A stretch of DNA of 64,000 bases from JABWAN01 sp041918175 (GTDB lineage Bacteria > Zhuqueibacterota > Zhuqueibacteria > Zhuqueibacterales > Zhuqueibacteraceae), in the NCBI GenBank assembly GCA_041918175.1, contig JAYRWE010000115.1, positions 1 to 64,000 on the forward strand, given 5' to 3'. Each line of letters begins with the position of its first letter. The first letter of the stretch is position 1. Under the pieces are notes generated by a model. It saw only the letters and a list, made by a program, of their open reading frames with translations. It did not search any database and had not been told where the DNA came from. A program made the position numbers and the translations under genes. Positions 34,723 through 43,051 of this stretch are shown in pieces.

Positions 34723-35745
34723 ATGAAAAAAAATCTGTTTAAACTAAGCGACCTCTATCACGTCTGCGTCTGGCTGTTGGCCCGACTCGGCTATTCGCTC
34801 TTTTCCATTCCGCTGTTGAATCGGTTTGCGATTTTGCTCGGCCGCTATCAGGCTTTGACTTCGGAAGAGCGCTTTGCCATCAAGAAAAATCTCGTCGCCA
34901 CTTTCGGCGATACGCGCAGCGAAAAAGAGCTCAATGCCAGTGTGCGGCAGTACTTCGAATTTACCGCAAAGTTTGAAGTGCTTTTGCGCGCGCTATCTTT
35001 GAAAGGCTTTGGCGCGCTCAAGCGTTGGCCGGTGGAAGGCATGCCTCATTTGGAAGCGGCATTGGCGCAAGGCAAAGGCGTGATTCTCACCTCGGCGCAT
35101 TTCGGCTATGCACGTTTGATCAAATATATTTTGGAAACCGGCGGCCGCAAAGTGTATGTGGTCGGCACCCAATCTGAGCGCGGCAGCAAGTCCGAGCGCA
35201 GGAACAAAGAACAATTCGACCGCCTCACGGAGTTTGGCAAGAAGATGTTCAAACGCTTGCAAGTTCCGCTCGCCGATTTCGGTTTCAAAGATTTGTCCGC
35301 GGATTTCAACATTCGGCCGCTGTTGGACGTGCTCAAAGCGAACGGCATTCTGTTGATTATGAGCGACGGCACGCGCTCTTCGAATTTGGTGCCGCTGGAG
35401 TTCTTAGGACGCACGCTGCCTTTTCCCGCAGGCACGCCGCGCATTGCCTTGCTCACGGGCGCAACCGTGTTGCCGACTTTTGCCGTGGATACGTCGAAAG
35501 GCAATGGCGTAAAGGTTATCATTGAGCCGCCGTTGGTGTTTGAAAAAAGCAAAGCCGCCTCGCCTGAAGTGATTGCGCACAATGTGTCGCGCTTTGTGCA
35601 CGTGTTGGAAACTTACGTCAAACGTTACCCGCATCTTTACAAAGTGGTTTATAAAGAAAACCGCTTTGAGCGCAAACTGGCGCGCAGCCAACGCGACGCC
35701 GCGGAGCGCTACGTTCCGTTCGGAAGCCAGAGTGTTGCCGAATAA
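34723..35745 (+). CDS. LpxL/HtrB-like lipid acyltransferase (HX4R variant)
   Basis: A 340-residue membrane-associated acyltransferase of the lauroyl/lysophospholipid type. An N-terminal hydrophobic stretch (YHVCVWLLARLGYSLFSIPLL) would anchor it to the inner membrane. The catalytic His is in LTSAHFGYARL near residues 123-133; the family motif is HX4D/E, but here the fifth position is Arg. ILLIMSDGTRSSNLVPLEFLG and ALLTGATVLPTFAV correspond to later conserved blocks. The next gene is an acyl carrier protein, followed by a FAAL-like ligase and a second acyltransferase. This suggests transfer of a carrier-bound acyl or aryl group to a glycan or lipid. Three paralogues in the window share the Arg. 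Confidence 0.85.
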   Translation: MKKNLFKLSDLYHVCVWLLARLGYSLFSIPLLNRFAILLGRYQALTSEERFAIKKNLVATFGDTRSEKELNASVRQYFEFTAKFEVLLRALSLKGFGALKRWPVEGMPHLEAALAQGKGVILTSAHFGYARLIKYILETGGRKVYVVGTQSERGSKSERRNKEQFDRLTEFGKKMFKRLQVPLADFGFKDLSADFNIRPLLDVLKANGILLIMSDGTRSSNLVPLEFLGRTLPFPAGTPRIALLTGATVLPTFAVDTSKGNGVKVIIEPPLVFEKSKAASPEVIAHNVSRFVHVLETYVKRYPHLYKVVYKENRFERKLARSQRDAAERYVPFGSQSVAE

Positions 35746-35783
35746 AAATTTGAACTATCCTCAACCATTAGCGAGGCAATCAC

Positions 35784-36038
35784 ATGGATATCAAAAACCA
35801 GCTTCGAGATTTTATCCTCACCGAATTTGGCCAGGAGCATGAGATTACGTCGCTCGCGCATGATGACGATCTCATTCGCCAAGGCCTCGTCGATTCCGTC
35901 GGCGTGCTGCAGATCATCAGCTTCGTCGAGCAGAAATTTCACAAGCGCATTGCCGACGATGCGATCACGGTGGAGAACTTTCGCTCGATTAACGCCATTG
36001 CGAATCTCGTCGCGCGCCAGCCGGAAATGGCCGCGTAG
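35784..36038 (+). CDS. Acyl carrier protein
   Basis: An 84-residue carrier protein with the phosphopantetheine site at Ser38 in GLVDSVGVLQI. It resembles the carrier at 18654 along its whole length: both have RDFI/RDYI near residue 8, DDL...QG before the site, and ITVENFRS / ITPENFRS after it, so the two are paralogues. It lies between an LpxL-like acyltransferase and a FAAL-like ligase, making those its likely partners: the ligase loads it and an acyltransferase unloads it. A short ribosome-binding site (AGCGAGG) precedes the ATG. Confidence 0.9.
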   Translation: MDIKNQLRDFILTEFGQEHEITSLAHDDDLIRQGLVDSVGVLQIISFVEQKFHKRIADDAITVENFRSINAIANLVARQPEMAA

Positions 36039-36049
36039 AAGCATTTGAA

Positions 36050-36187
36050 AATTCCCCCCTTGAGGGGGGTAGGGGGGTGTTTTCCAGGCCGCCGATACGA
36101 TTCAAATTCATCGTCACGTATTTTAGTGCTTTGCATTTGCTTCACGATACCAAACGACACCCCCCTAACCCCCCTCAAGGGGGGAAT
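36050..36187. repeat. Type F inverted repeat (C/G-run palindrome)
   Basis: ATTCCCCCCTTGAGGGGGGT at the left and ACACCCCCCTAACCCCCC with TCAAGGGGGGAAT at the right, about 80 bases apart; it is the second copy of the element at 20.42 kb. It begins 12 bases after the carrier-protein stop and fills much of the gap to the FAAL-like gene. The remainder (36188-36331) shows nothing recognisable. Confidence 0.75.
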
Positions 36188-36331
36188 TGTTGGGTGCTCG
36201 AATTTTTCAAATGCCCTCTTAGATTTGTCGCGGGCAATGGTCAAGTGCGAATGGTGAATGATCAATTGCCAATTTAGATTTTTGGTGATCGTGCGCATTC
36301 CTCCGGAATCATACTAAAGCTTGGAGCAACT

Positions 36332-38035
36332 ATGACACACTCCCTACAGGCTCGACTTTATGCCAAGCTCGAAGAAGCGCCGGAACGCAGGGCGTTGGCT
36401 TTCATTGACGCGGACGGCGCGTTCACGTGGCAAACGCGCGCGCAGATTTATCGTCGCGCCGCGGGATATGGCGAACGGCTCGCACAGCTTGGATTCAAAG
36501 CCGGCGAGATTTGCTTGCTGGTTTTGCCAAGCAACGAGTTTAGCGCCACGGCGTTGCTCGCGGTGTTGTTGCGCGGCGGCATTCCGCTGCTCATTGCCCC
36601 GCCGGTTTTGCAGGAAGGCTCCAACTCGAATTTGCTCGGCATCGTGCAAGGCATTCTCGCGCGCACAAATGCCAAGCTCGTGATTGCGCATGAATCGCTC
36701 GCGAAGCAGCGCGGCGAGCTTGAGCATGCAAATGCCAAAGCACTTTTTCTTTTTGGCGAAAAGGAATTTGAGCATGCGACCGAGACCTCGGGCGCGCCGT
36801 TCTTGCCTGCGGCCGAAGATACGGCTGCGTTGCAATTGACTTCCGGCACCACGGGCTTTCCGCGCATTTGCCGTTGGCAACATAAAAACGTTCTCGCCGC
36901 GCTCGAAGGCATGACGCTCGCGATGGATTTAGGCGCCGAGGATGTTTGTTTGAATTGGACGCCGCTGTATCATGACATGGGCTTGGTCAATAATTTTTTT
37001 CTCTGCCTCACGCAAGGCGTGCCGCTCGTCATGCTCAGTCCCATCGATTTCGTGAAGCAACCTTCGCGTTGGCTCACCGGTTTACACAACACTGGCGCGA
37101 CGATTACGTGGTCACCGAACTTCGGTTATGCGCTCGCCGCGCAACGCGTGAAAGAAGCCGAGCTTGCCGGCGTGCGTTTGGAGCACGTCAAACAATTTTG
37201 GAACGCCGCGGAGCGGATTCATTTGGAAACCGTGCTCGCTTTTCATGAACGTTTCGCGCCGTTCGGCGTGCGGCGTGAAGCATTGAAAATGAATTTCGGC
37301 TGCGCGGAAAACGTCGGCGGCGCAACTTTCACGGCGCTCGATCAAACGTTTGTGTATGAGCGCGTCGAGGCGGAGAAGTTGCAGGAAGAGCGCATTGCCG
37401 AACTTGTGCCTGACTCCGTAACCGACAAGCCGACGCTCACGTTCGTGGGCGCGGGGCGGCCGCATCCGCATTTGCAAATCAAAATTGCCGCAGAAGACGG
37501 CAGCTTTCTTCCCGACGGGCATGTGGGCGAAGTCATGCTCGATACGCCCTCGCGTCTGGTGGAATATTTCGGCGATGCGGAAGAGACCGCGTGGGCCATT
37601 CGCGGAAATTATGTGCGCACGGGCGACCTCGGTTATCTGCGCAACGGCGAATTGTTTTGGACCGGCCGCGTGCGCGAGCGCATCACGATTCGCGGACGCA
37701 AAATTGATCCGAGCGAGTTTGAAGGCATTCTCTTGCGCATCGCCGAATTGCGGCCCGGATGTTTCGCCGCGTTTGGCGTGGCCGAAAGCCGCTTGGGCAC
37801 GGAGCGCCTCGTTGTGGTTTCGGAGGTGCAAGAGCCGCTCGCAAAAACGTACGATGAGATCGCCGCGGAAATGCACGAGCGCATCAGCCAGGATTTGGGC
37901 GTGCCCGTGAGCGACATTATGTTGGTGCGCAAAGGCGTGTTGACCAAAACTTCGAGCGGCAAACGGCGCCATCGCTATTTTCGCGATCTGTATCTCGCCA
38001 ACAAAATCGATCATCTTTATAAAAGCCGAAAATGA
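36332..38035 (+). CDS. Fatty-acyl-AMP ligase-like (FAAL) enzyme
   Basis: A 567-residue ANL-superfamily enzyme. LQLTSGTTGFPRI is the P-loop. WTPLYHDMGLVNNFF, LSPIDFVKQPSRWL and TITWSPNFGYALAAQRV are the pattern of FadD32-type fatty-acyl-AMP ligases, which load long acyl chains onto carrier proteins rather than onto CoA. MNFGCAENVGG is the adenine-site motif, YVRTGDLGYLRNGELFWTGR the hinge region, and TKTSSGKRRH holds the catalytic Lys. The carrier at 35784 is the likely acceptor. The final ATGA overlaps the start of the next acyltransferase gene by 4 bases, so ligase and acyltransferase are co-translated. The acyl substrate is not readable. Confidence 0.85.
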   Translation: MTHSLQARLYAKLEEAPERRALAFIDADGAFTWQTRAQIYRRAAGYGERLAQLGFKAGEICLLVLPSNEFSATALLAVLLRGGIPLLIAPPVLQEGSNSNLLGIVQGILARTNAKLVIAHESLAKQRGELEHANAKALFLFGEKEFEHATETSGAPFLPAAEDTAALQLTSGTTGFPRICRWQHKNVLAALEGMTLAMDLGAEDVCLNWTPLYHDMGLVNNFFLCLTQGVPLVMLSPIDFVKQPSRWLTGLHNTGATITWSPNFGYALAAQRVKEAELAGVRLEHVKQFWNAAERIHLETVLAFHERFAPFGVRREALKMNFGCAENVGGATFTALDQTFVYERVEAEKLQEERIAELVPDSVTDKPTLTFVGAGRPHPHLQIKIAAEDGSFLPDGHVGEVMLDTPSRLVEYFGDAEETAWAIRGNYVRTGDLGYLRNGELFWTGRVRERITIRGRKIDPSEFEGILLRIAELRPGCFAAFGVAESRLGTERLVVVSEVQEPLAKTYDEIAAEMHERISQDLGVPVSDIMLVRKGVLTKTSSGKRRHRYFRDLYLANKIDHLYKSRK

Positions 38036-39030
38036 ACGAGAAACTCTTCCGCCTCGGCGATCTGCTCCAAGTCGGGGCTTGGCTGTGCGGCAAAATTTTT
38101 TATACAGTCGCGCCCGTGCCGGTTTTGTTCCTGTGGGCCAATCTCAAAGGCTGGTACAAGTCGCGCGCGGCGTCGCAACACACTGCGGCCTACAAAAATC
38201 TCGTCGCGGTCTTCGGAGATAGCAAAAGCGAGCGTGAGATTCGCGCGATCGTGCGCCGGCATTTGCAATATGGCGAGAAGAATGAATTGACGTACCTCTT
38301 GCCGCGGTTGCCCGGTTTCGAGAATCCCGCGCGCTGGCCCGTGGAAGGCCTCGAAAATTTGGAGGCCGCGCTCGCCGCAGGCAAAGGCGCGATTCTGCTC
38401 TCGGCGCATTACGGTTATGCGCGCATGATCAAACCGGTGCTCAGCATGCGCGGCTAAAAAATTTCCATTGTCGGGCCCAAAGCCGGTTTTCGCTATAGCC
38501 GCAGATATAAACAAGAGCGCGAGCAAAAACGCTCGGAGTTTACGCGCTTCGGCAAGTTCATGTATCAACGCTTGCAAGTGGCGCGCGACTCTTACGACGT
38601 CATCGACTTGGCGGCCACGCTCAATATCCGGCCGCTCGTGCAGGTGTTGCAGCGCAACGAGATTTTGTTCATTCAAGGCGACGGCTTGCACGCGGCAAAT
38701 TTGATTAACGTCGAAATTTTAGGACAGCAAATACCTTTTCCCCAAGGCCTCATGAGCATTGCGCAAGGCACCGGTGCCGCGGTCGTGCCCGTGTTTGCGA
38801 TTGACACGCCGAACGGCCTGGGTTTGCGAATCGTGATTGAAACACCGTTGCGCTTCAAAAAGATCGAGACCTCACCGCGCGGCGAGACTGCGCCGAGCAT
38901 CGAAGATTTTGCGCGCGTGTTTGAATCGTTCGTCAAACGGTATCCGCACCTTTATCGCTGGTCGCGCGAAAAGTGGCTGGAGAAACGTCGCGAGCGCGGC
39001 AGCAGAACAGTGGCGGAGCGATACAGCTAG
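38032..39030 (+). pseudogene. LpxL-like acyltransferase gene interrupted by an in-frame TAA
   Basis: The frame starts at the ATG overlapping the FAAL-like gene and is open to a TAA at 38455-38457; the same frame then continues to 39030 without any shift. The pre-stop part holds ILLSAHYGYARMIKPVL (the His motif, with Arg at the fifth position), and the post-stop part holds IVGPKAGFRYSRRY, EILFIQGDGLHAANLI and PHLYRWSREKW, which match the paralogues at 34723 and 44793. The full product would be 332 residues, the family's usual length. The stop lies where the paralogue at 34723 has Arg before KVYVVG. A nonsense mutation, a base-call error or suppression are all possible. Confidence 0.8.
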
Positions 39031-39377
39031 AATCTGAATTTTGCACTCGTGATGTCGCCGACCTCCGCCTGATGCTGTAAGCATCAGGCTAAAAGTTGAA
39101 AGCGATCTAAAGATCGCTAAACGCCAATTGGGTGACAGCCCTGTTCACGGGGCTTGCACCTCCTAGCTTGATGCTTCAGCATCAAGCGAAGGCCGGCGCG
39201 AGCACGGTGCAAAATTCAGGTAGCAACTTCTTAGATACTAAAGCAAAAGCGTAGGCAGAAAAATAGAGCTTTGGGTTCAGACGAGAGCAGTAGCAGCGAC
39301 ATAAAAAAACAGTTTATATTTTTCTGTCCTTCATCTTTCTGTCATCTAAACGCTTTTAGCAACGCGGAGATTGCAAC
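39031..39377. repeat. Gap with type C and type E repeats
   Basis: Positions 39033-39220 form a type C unit (CTGAATTTTGCACTCG ... GTGCAAAATTCAGG) containing GCCTGATGCTGTAAGCATCA and a diverged TTGATGCTTCAGCATCAA hairpin. Positions 39240-39358 hold a type E inverted repeat in reverse (AAAGCAAAAGCGTAGGCAGA ... TTTCTGTCATCTAAACGC). No gene is seen. Confidence 0.75.
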
Positions 39378-41075
39378 ATGGCAGCACCAACTTATGACGT
39401 GGCGATTTGCGGCGGCGGCTTGGCCGGACTCACTTTGGCGAGGCAACTCAAGCTGCAAATGCCCGAGATGTCCATCGCCCTGATCGACAAACTGAAACGA
39501 CCCATTCCGCCCGCGGCTTTCAAAGTCGGTGAATCGACTACGGAAGCGGGCGCATACTATCTCGCGGAAACGCTTGGGCTACGCGAATACTTGAGCCAAA
39601 AACATTTTTACAAACTCGGCTTTCGCTTTTTCCTGGGCGATGCCACTGGCCCGTTTGAAGACCGCCCAGAGTTTGGCCTCACGCGCTTTCCTGTGGTTCC
39701 TTCTTTCAATGTTGATCGCGGCATTTTGGAAGAAGACCTGCGCCGCTTGAATGAAGAAGCCGGTGTCACCATGCTCGAAGGTTTCGCCGTGCAAGACATC
39801 GAATTGGCGAACGGCAACGGCGGCCACGAAGTCTATTATAAAAATTATGAAAGCGGCAGCGCGGATAAAATCAAATCGCGCTGGGTGGTCGATGCCACAG
39901 GCCGCCGCCGTTTGCTGCAGAAGAAGCTGAAGCTGCACAAAAGCTTCGGCAAAAAGTGCAGCGCCGTGTGGTTTCGTTTGCAAGGCCGCATCGACGTGGA
40001 AAATTTTGTCCCGGAAAATGTGGAGCGTTGGCATCGTCGCGTGCCCGACAATATTCGCTACTTCTCCACCAATCATTTGATGGGCCGCGGCTATTGGGTG
40101 TGGATCATTCCGCTGCCTTCGGATAGCACGAGCATCGGCATTGTCGCGTTGGAAGACATTCATCCGTTCAGCACATATAACACGCACAGCCAGGCGCAGA
40201 AGTGGCTCGATAAGTATGAGCCGGCGTTGGGAAAATACATCGCGGATCGTGAGCCGATGGATTTCATGTGCATGCGCGAATACAGCTATTCTTCGCATCG
40301 TGTTTTCTCCGAGGGGCGTTGGGCGTGCGTGGGCGAAGCGGGCGTGTTCGGCGATCCGCTGTATGCGCCGGCCACGGACATCATCGGCATTTCCAATTCC
40401 ATGACCGCGGACATGATTCGGCTCGATCGCGAAGGCAAACTCACGCCCAGCGTGGTGACGAATTATAATTGGTCTATTATCGGTTTGAACGAAGCGCTCA
40501 CGCGCAATATTCAAGTCGGTTATCCGCTCTTCGCCAATCCCGTGGTGATGGCTGCGAAAATCATTTGGGACACAGCCGCGGGCTGGGCGCTCTTGGCCCC
40601 GCAGATTTATAATTCGATCTTCGTAGATCACGAAAAGAGCATGAAGATTCGCAAAGCCAAAGCCAGCTACTTTATGCTCGCGCAAAGTATGCATCGCTTG
40701 TTCGTCGATTGGCAGGCGCAGTCTCACGGGCGCAGCACTTTCGAGTTTATCGACTTCCTCAAAATTCAACTGTTGTTGGATTTGCGCAATCGCAATTTGA
40801 GCGGCGGCAAGAGCGCGCAAGAGCTGGTTGACGATCATCTCTTCAACATGGAACGCATCGAAGAAATGGCGCAGGTCATCTTCCTGCTCGCCGTGGAAGA
40901 CGCGATGCCCGAGCGTCTGCGCGATTTCCCCGAGCCGATTTGGTTGAATGCCTGGGCCATCAGCATGCACCCGGAGAAATGGCAAGCCGAGGGTTTGTTT
41001 CAACCCGCAACGCCGCCGCGCGATTTGAGCTGCATTCGCCAACAATTGCGGCCGTTGATTCGCTTCAACGCATAA
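39378..41075 (+). CDS. Flavin-dependent halogenase-family enzyme, long form
   Basis: A 565-residue FAD enzyme. VAICGGGLAGLTLARQL (about 6-22) is the dinucleotide-binding loop and FKVGESTTEAGAYYLAE the GES motif. A Lys in FYKLGFRFFLG is at the catalytic-Lys position. WVWIIP at about 240 is the WxWxIP halogenase signature, and CVGEAGVFGDPLYAPATDI is the second flavin motif. The extra C-terminal region (residues about 340-565) is mostly helical and longer than in the other three copies. It lies just upstream of DAHP synthase and a chorismate-lyase-like gene, so a phenolic substrate (4-hydroxybenzoate or a derivative) is a reasonable guess. Hydroxylation instead of halogenation is not excluded. 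Confidence 0.8.
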   Translation: MAAPTYDVAICGGGLAGLTLARQLKLQMPEMSIALIDKLKRPIPPAAFKVGESTTEAGAYYLAETLGLREYLSQKHFYKLGFRFFLGDATGPFEDRPEFGLTRFPVVPSFNVDRGILEEDLRRLNEEAGVTMLEGFAVQDIELANGNGGHEVYYKNYESGSADKIKSRWVVDATGRRRLLQKKLKLHKSFGKKCSAVWFRLQGRIDVENFVPENVERWHRRVPDNIRYFSTNHLMGRGYWVWIIPLPSDSTSIGIVALEDIHPFSTYNTHSQAQKWLDKYEPALGKYIADREPMDFMCMREYSYSSHRVFSEGRWACVGEAGVFGDPLYAPATDIIGISNSMTADMIRLDREGKLTPSVVTNYNWSIIGLNEALTRNIQVGYPLFANPVVMAAKIIWDTAAGWALLAPQIYNSIFVDHEKSMKIRKAKASYFMLAQSMHRLFVDWQAQSHGRSTFEFIDFLKIQLLLDLRNRNLSGGKSAQELVDDHLFNMERIEEMAQVIFLLAVEDAMPERLRDFPEPIWLNAWAISMHPEKWQAEGLFQPATPPRDLSCIRQQLRPLIRFNA

Positions 41076-41097
41076 GCCGGCGCGCCGGAGCTAAACA

Positions 41098-41222
41098 AGA
41101 AAAGCTCGTTTGCCGAAAGGCTGCTTTCGGTGAAACTCGGTGACTTCGGCGTTGTTCGGCGGAAAGGCTTTGCCACCGAAGTCGCCGAGAAAAACTTTCA
41201 GAATTTTATTCTGCGTTTAAGA
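41098..41222. repeat. Type D palindrome with conserved tail
   Basis: TTTCGGTGAAACTCGGTGAC and TTCGGCGTTGTTCGGCGGAA, then CCACCGAAGTCGCCGAG, give inverted copies of GGTGACTTCGG / CCGAAGTCGCC. It ends with AGAATTTTATTCTGCGTTT, the tail shared with the gaps before 31708 and 15702. Confidence 0.7.
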
Positions 41223-41259
41223 GCGCGGTGCGAATAAAGGTCATTGCAAGAGGTGCTTC

Positions 41260-42291
41260 ATGATCATCGTCATGAAAGAAGGCGCCGCGGAAAACGATGT
41301 TGATTACGTCGTGTGCCGCGCCGGAAGTTTGGGTTTGAAAACGCACGTCACGCAGAGCGCGGGACAAACGCTCATCGGCTTGCAAGGCAATCTGCAAGCG
41401 CTCAATCCCGCGGCGCTCTCCGGCTTGCGCGGCGTGGAGCGCGTCGTGCCCATGCGCCGACCGTTTCGGCTTGCGAGCCGCGATTTCAAAGCGGAGAAAA
41501 CCGTCATCCCGATTTATAACTGCGCAGTCGGCGGCAATGAAATCGTGACGATTGCGGGACCGTGTTCGGTTGAAAGCAGAAACCAATTGCTCGATACTGC
41601 GTGGGCCGTGAAAAAAGCCGGAGCGCGCCTGTTGCGCGGCGGCGCTTTTAAACCGCGCACTTCGCCGTATAGTTTTCAAGGCATGGGCGAGGAAGGTTTG
41701 AAGCTGTTGGCGCTCGCGCGAGAAGAAACCGGCCTCGGCATCGTCACCGAGGTGATGTCGCCCGAGCAAGTTGCGCTCGTGAGCAAATATGCGGACGTGC
41801 TGCAAATCGGTACGCGCAACATGCAGAACTATGCGTTGCTGCACGCCGTGGGCGAATGCGGCATGCCCGTGTTGCTCAAGCGCGGCATGACGTCGACGAT
41901 TGAAGAGTTGCTCATGAGCGCAGAATACATTCTCTCGCATGGCAATCACAACGTTATGCTCTGCGAGCGCGGCATTCGCACATTCGAAACCTATACGCGC
42001 AACACGTTCGCCGTCGAGGCCGTGCCTTTGCTGAACGAGTTGTCGCATCTGCCCGTGCTCGTGGACCCGAGCCACGCCACGGGCAAAGCCAGTTTGGTGA
42101 AACCCGTGAGCAAAGCCGGCGTAGCCGCGGGCGCGGACGGTTTGATCATTGAAGTGCATCCCGACCCTTTGACCGCGCTCTCGGACGGCGAGCAATCGCT
42201 CACGCCGCCGCAGTTCGCGCAGTTGCTGGCGGAAGTAAAGTTGGTCGCGCACGCGGTCGGTCGCACCATGGCGGCTCCGGCGCAAGCGTGA
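41260..42291 (+). CDS. aroF: DAHP synthase (3-deoxy-7-phosphoheptulonate synthase)
   Basis: A 343-residue class I-beta DAHP synthase, condensing erythrose 4-phosphate and phosphoenolpyruvate in the first step of the shikimate pathway. The N-terminal 80 residues are the ferredoxin-like regulatory domain of the Thermotoga-type enzyme. The barrel shows IAGPCSVES, LLRGGAFKPRTSPYSFQG, LQIGTRNMQNYALL, PVLLKRGM, CERGIRTFE, VDPSHATGK and EVHPDP, with the metal and substrate residues in place. It sits 116 bases before a chorismate-lyase-like gene and beside a PaaK-like ligase. A pathway-dedicated copy would raise chorismate supply for 4-hydroxybenzoate; whether the genome has another copy cannot be seen. 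Confidence 0.95.
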   Translation: MIIVMKEGAAENDVDYVVCRAGSLGLKTHVTQSAGQTLIGLQGNLQALNPAALSGLRGVERVVPMRRPFRLASRDFKAEKTVIPIYNCAVGGNEIVTIAGPCSVESRNQLLDTAWAVKKAGARLLRGGAFKPRTSPYSFQGMGEEGLKLLALAREETGLGIVTEVMSPEQVALVSKYADVLQIGTRNMQNYALLHAVGECGMPVLLKRGMTSTIEELLMSAEYILSHGNHNVMLCERGIRTFETYTRNTFAVEAVPLLNELSHLPVLVDPSHATGKASLVKPVSKAGVAAGADGLIIEVHPDPLTALSDGEQSLTPPQFAQLLAEVKLVAHAVGRTMAAPAQA

Positions 42292-42407
42292 TTGCATGCG
42301 CAAGAGCAATAAAAATTTTCCAACGGATAGAAATCACCCAGCCGCTAAAAGCGCTTTCATCTGTTGGCGATGAGTTTTGAGTTACAGCTTATCCGCAGGA
42401 GGCAAGC

Positions 42408-43040
42408 ATGAACCCGAGCACACACACCTTTGAAGCAATGCCTGCAAAGAAAGAGCGGACGTTCGATCCTTTGCGCGAGTTGTTTGTGGCGCAAGCCTCG
42501 CGGCCGGAGCAACTCGGCGAAGTCAATCTGCGCGCGCTCACGCCCTATCAACGCGCGTTGCTCATGATCGACGGCACCGTGACGAAATTCATCGAAGCTT
42601 ACACGCTGGAGCCGGTGGAAATTATTCGCCTCAGCCAAATGACGCAAACGCTCACGGAAGAGCATCACTGGCTTGAAGCTGCCGCGGGCACGGGTGTCAT
42701 TGCGCGCGAAGTATTGTTGCGCAGCCGTTACGGACAAGCGCCGTTGGCATACGCCGCTTCGCTCGTGGTGCCCGAACGATTGCCGCATGCCGTGCGCGAA
42801 AGTTTGGAAGTCCACGGCCAAGGCTTGGGAAAAATTTTGCTCAACACTCAAGTTGAAACGCGGCGAGAATTATTGTGGTACGGCATGGAGCGCCCCAAAC
42901 GTTTGCCCGAAGATTTTCGGCATTTGGCCGGCCGCGAGTTTCTCAGCCGCACCTATCGTATCGTTGCCGGCGGGCAGCCGATCATGCTGATCACGGAAAA
43001 GTTCGCGCCGGTTGCAGATCGCTTGCCGTCTCATCATTAA
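42408..43040 (+). CDS. Chorismate lyase-like protein (DUF98/UbiC-related)
   Basis: A 210-residue protein of the DUF98 family, which includes the mycobacterial chorismate pyruvate-lyase that makes 4-hydroxybenzoate. LTPYQRALLMIDGTVTKFIE near residues 45-64, a central REVLLRSRYGQAPLAYAASL strand pair and a C-terminal REFLSRTYRIVAGGQPIMLI with ITEKF are the family's typical blocks, with Arg and Glu residues that would bind chorismate. AGGAGG lies close to the ATG. It follows DAHP synthase and precedes a PaaK-like ligase by 11 bases, a plausible chorismate to 4-hydroxybenzoate to activated aryl chain of steps. The enzymatic call rests on family and context. Confidence 0.82.
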   Translation: MNPSTHTFEAMPAKKERTFDPLRELFVAQASRPEQLGEVNLRALTPYQRALLMIDGTVTKFIEAYTLEPVEIIRLSQMTQTLTEEHHWLEAAAGTGVIAREVLLRSRYGQAPLAYAASLVVPERLPHAVRESLEVHGQGLGKILLNTQVETRRELLWYGMERPKRLPEDFRHLAGREFLSRTYRIVAGGQPIMLITEKFAPVADRLPSHH

Positions 43041-43051
43041 GGACGAGCACC

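Noticed and set aside
39579..41045. A 488-codon minus-strand open frame
   Set aside because: It is antisense to the halogenase-like gene at 39378; no recognisable domain.
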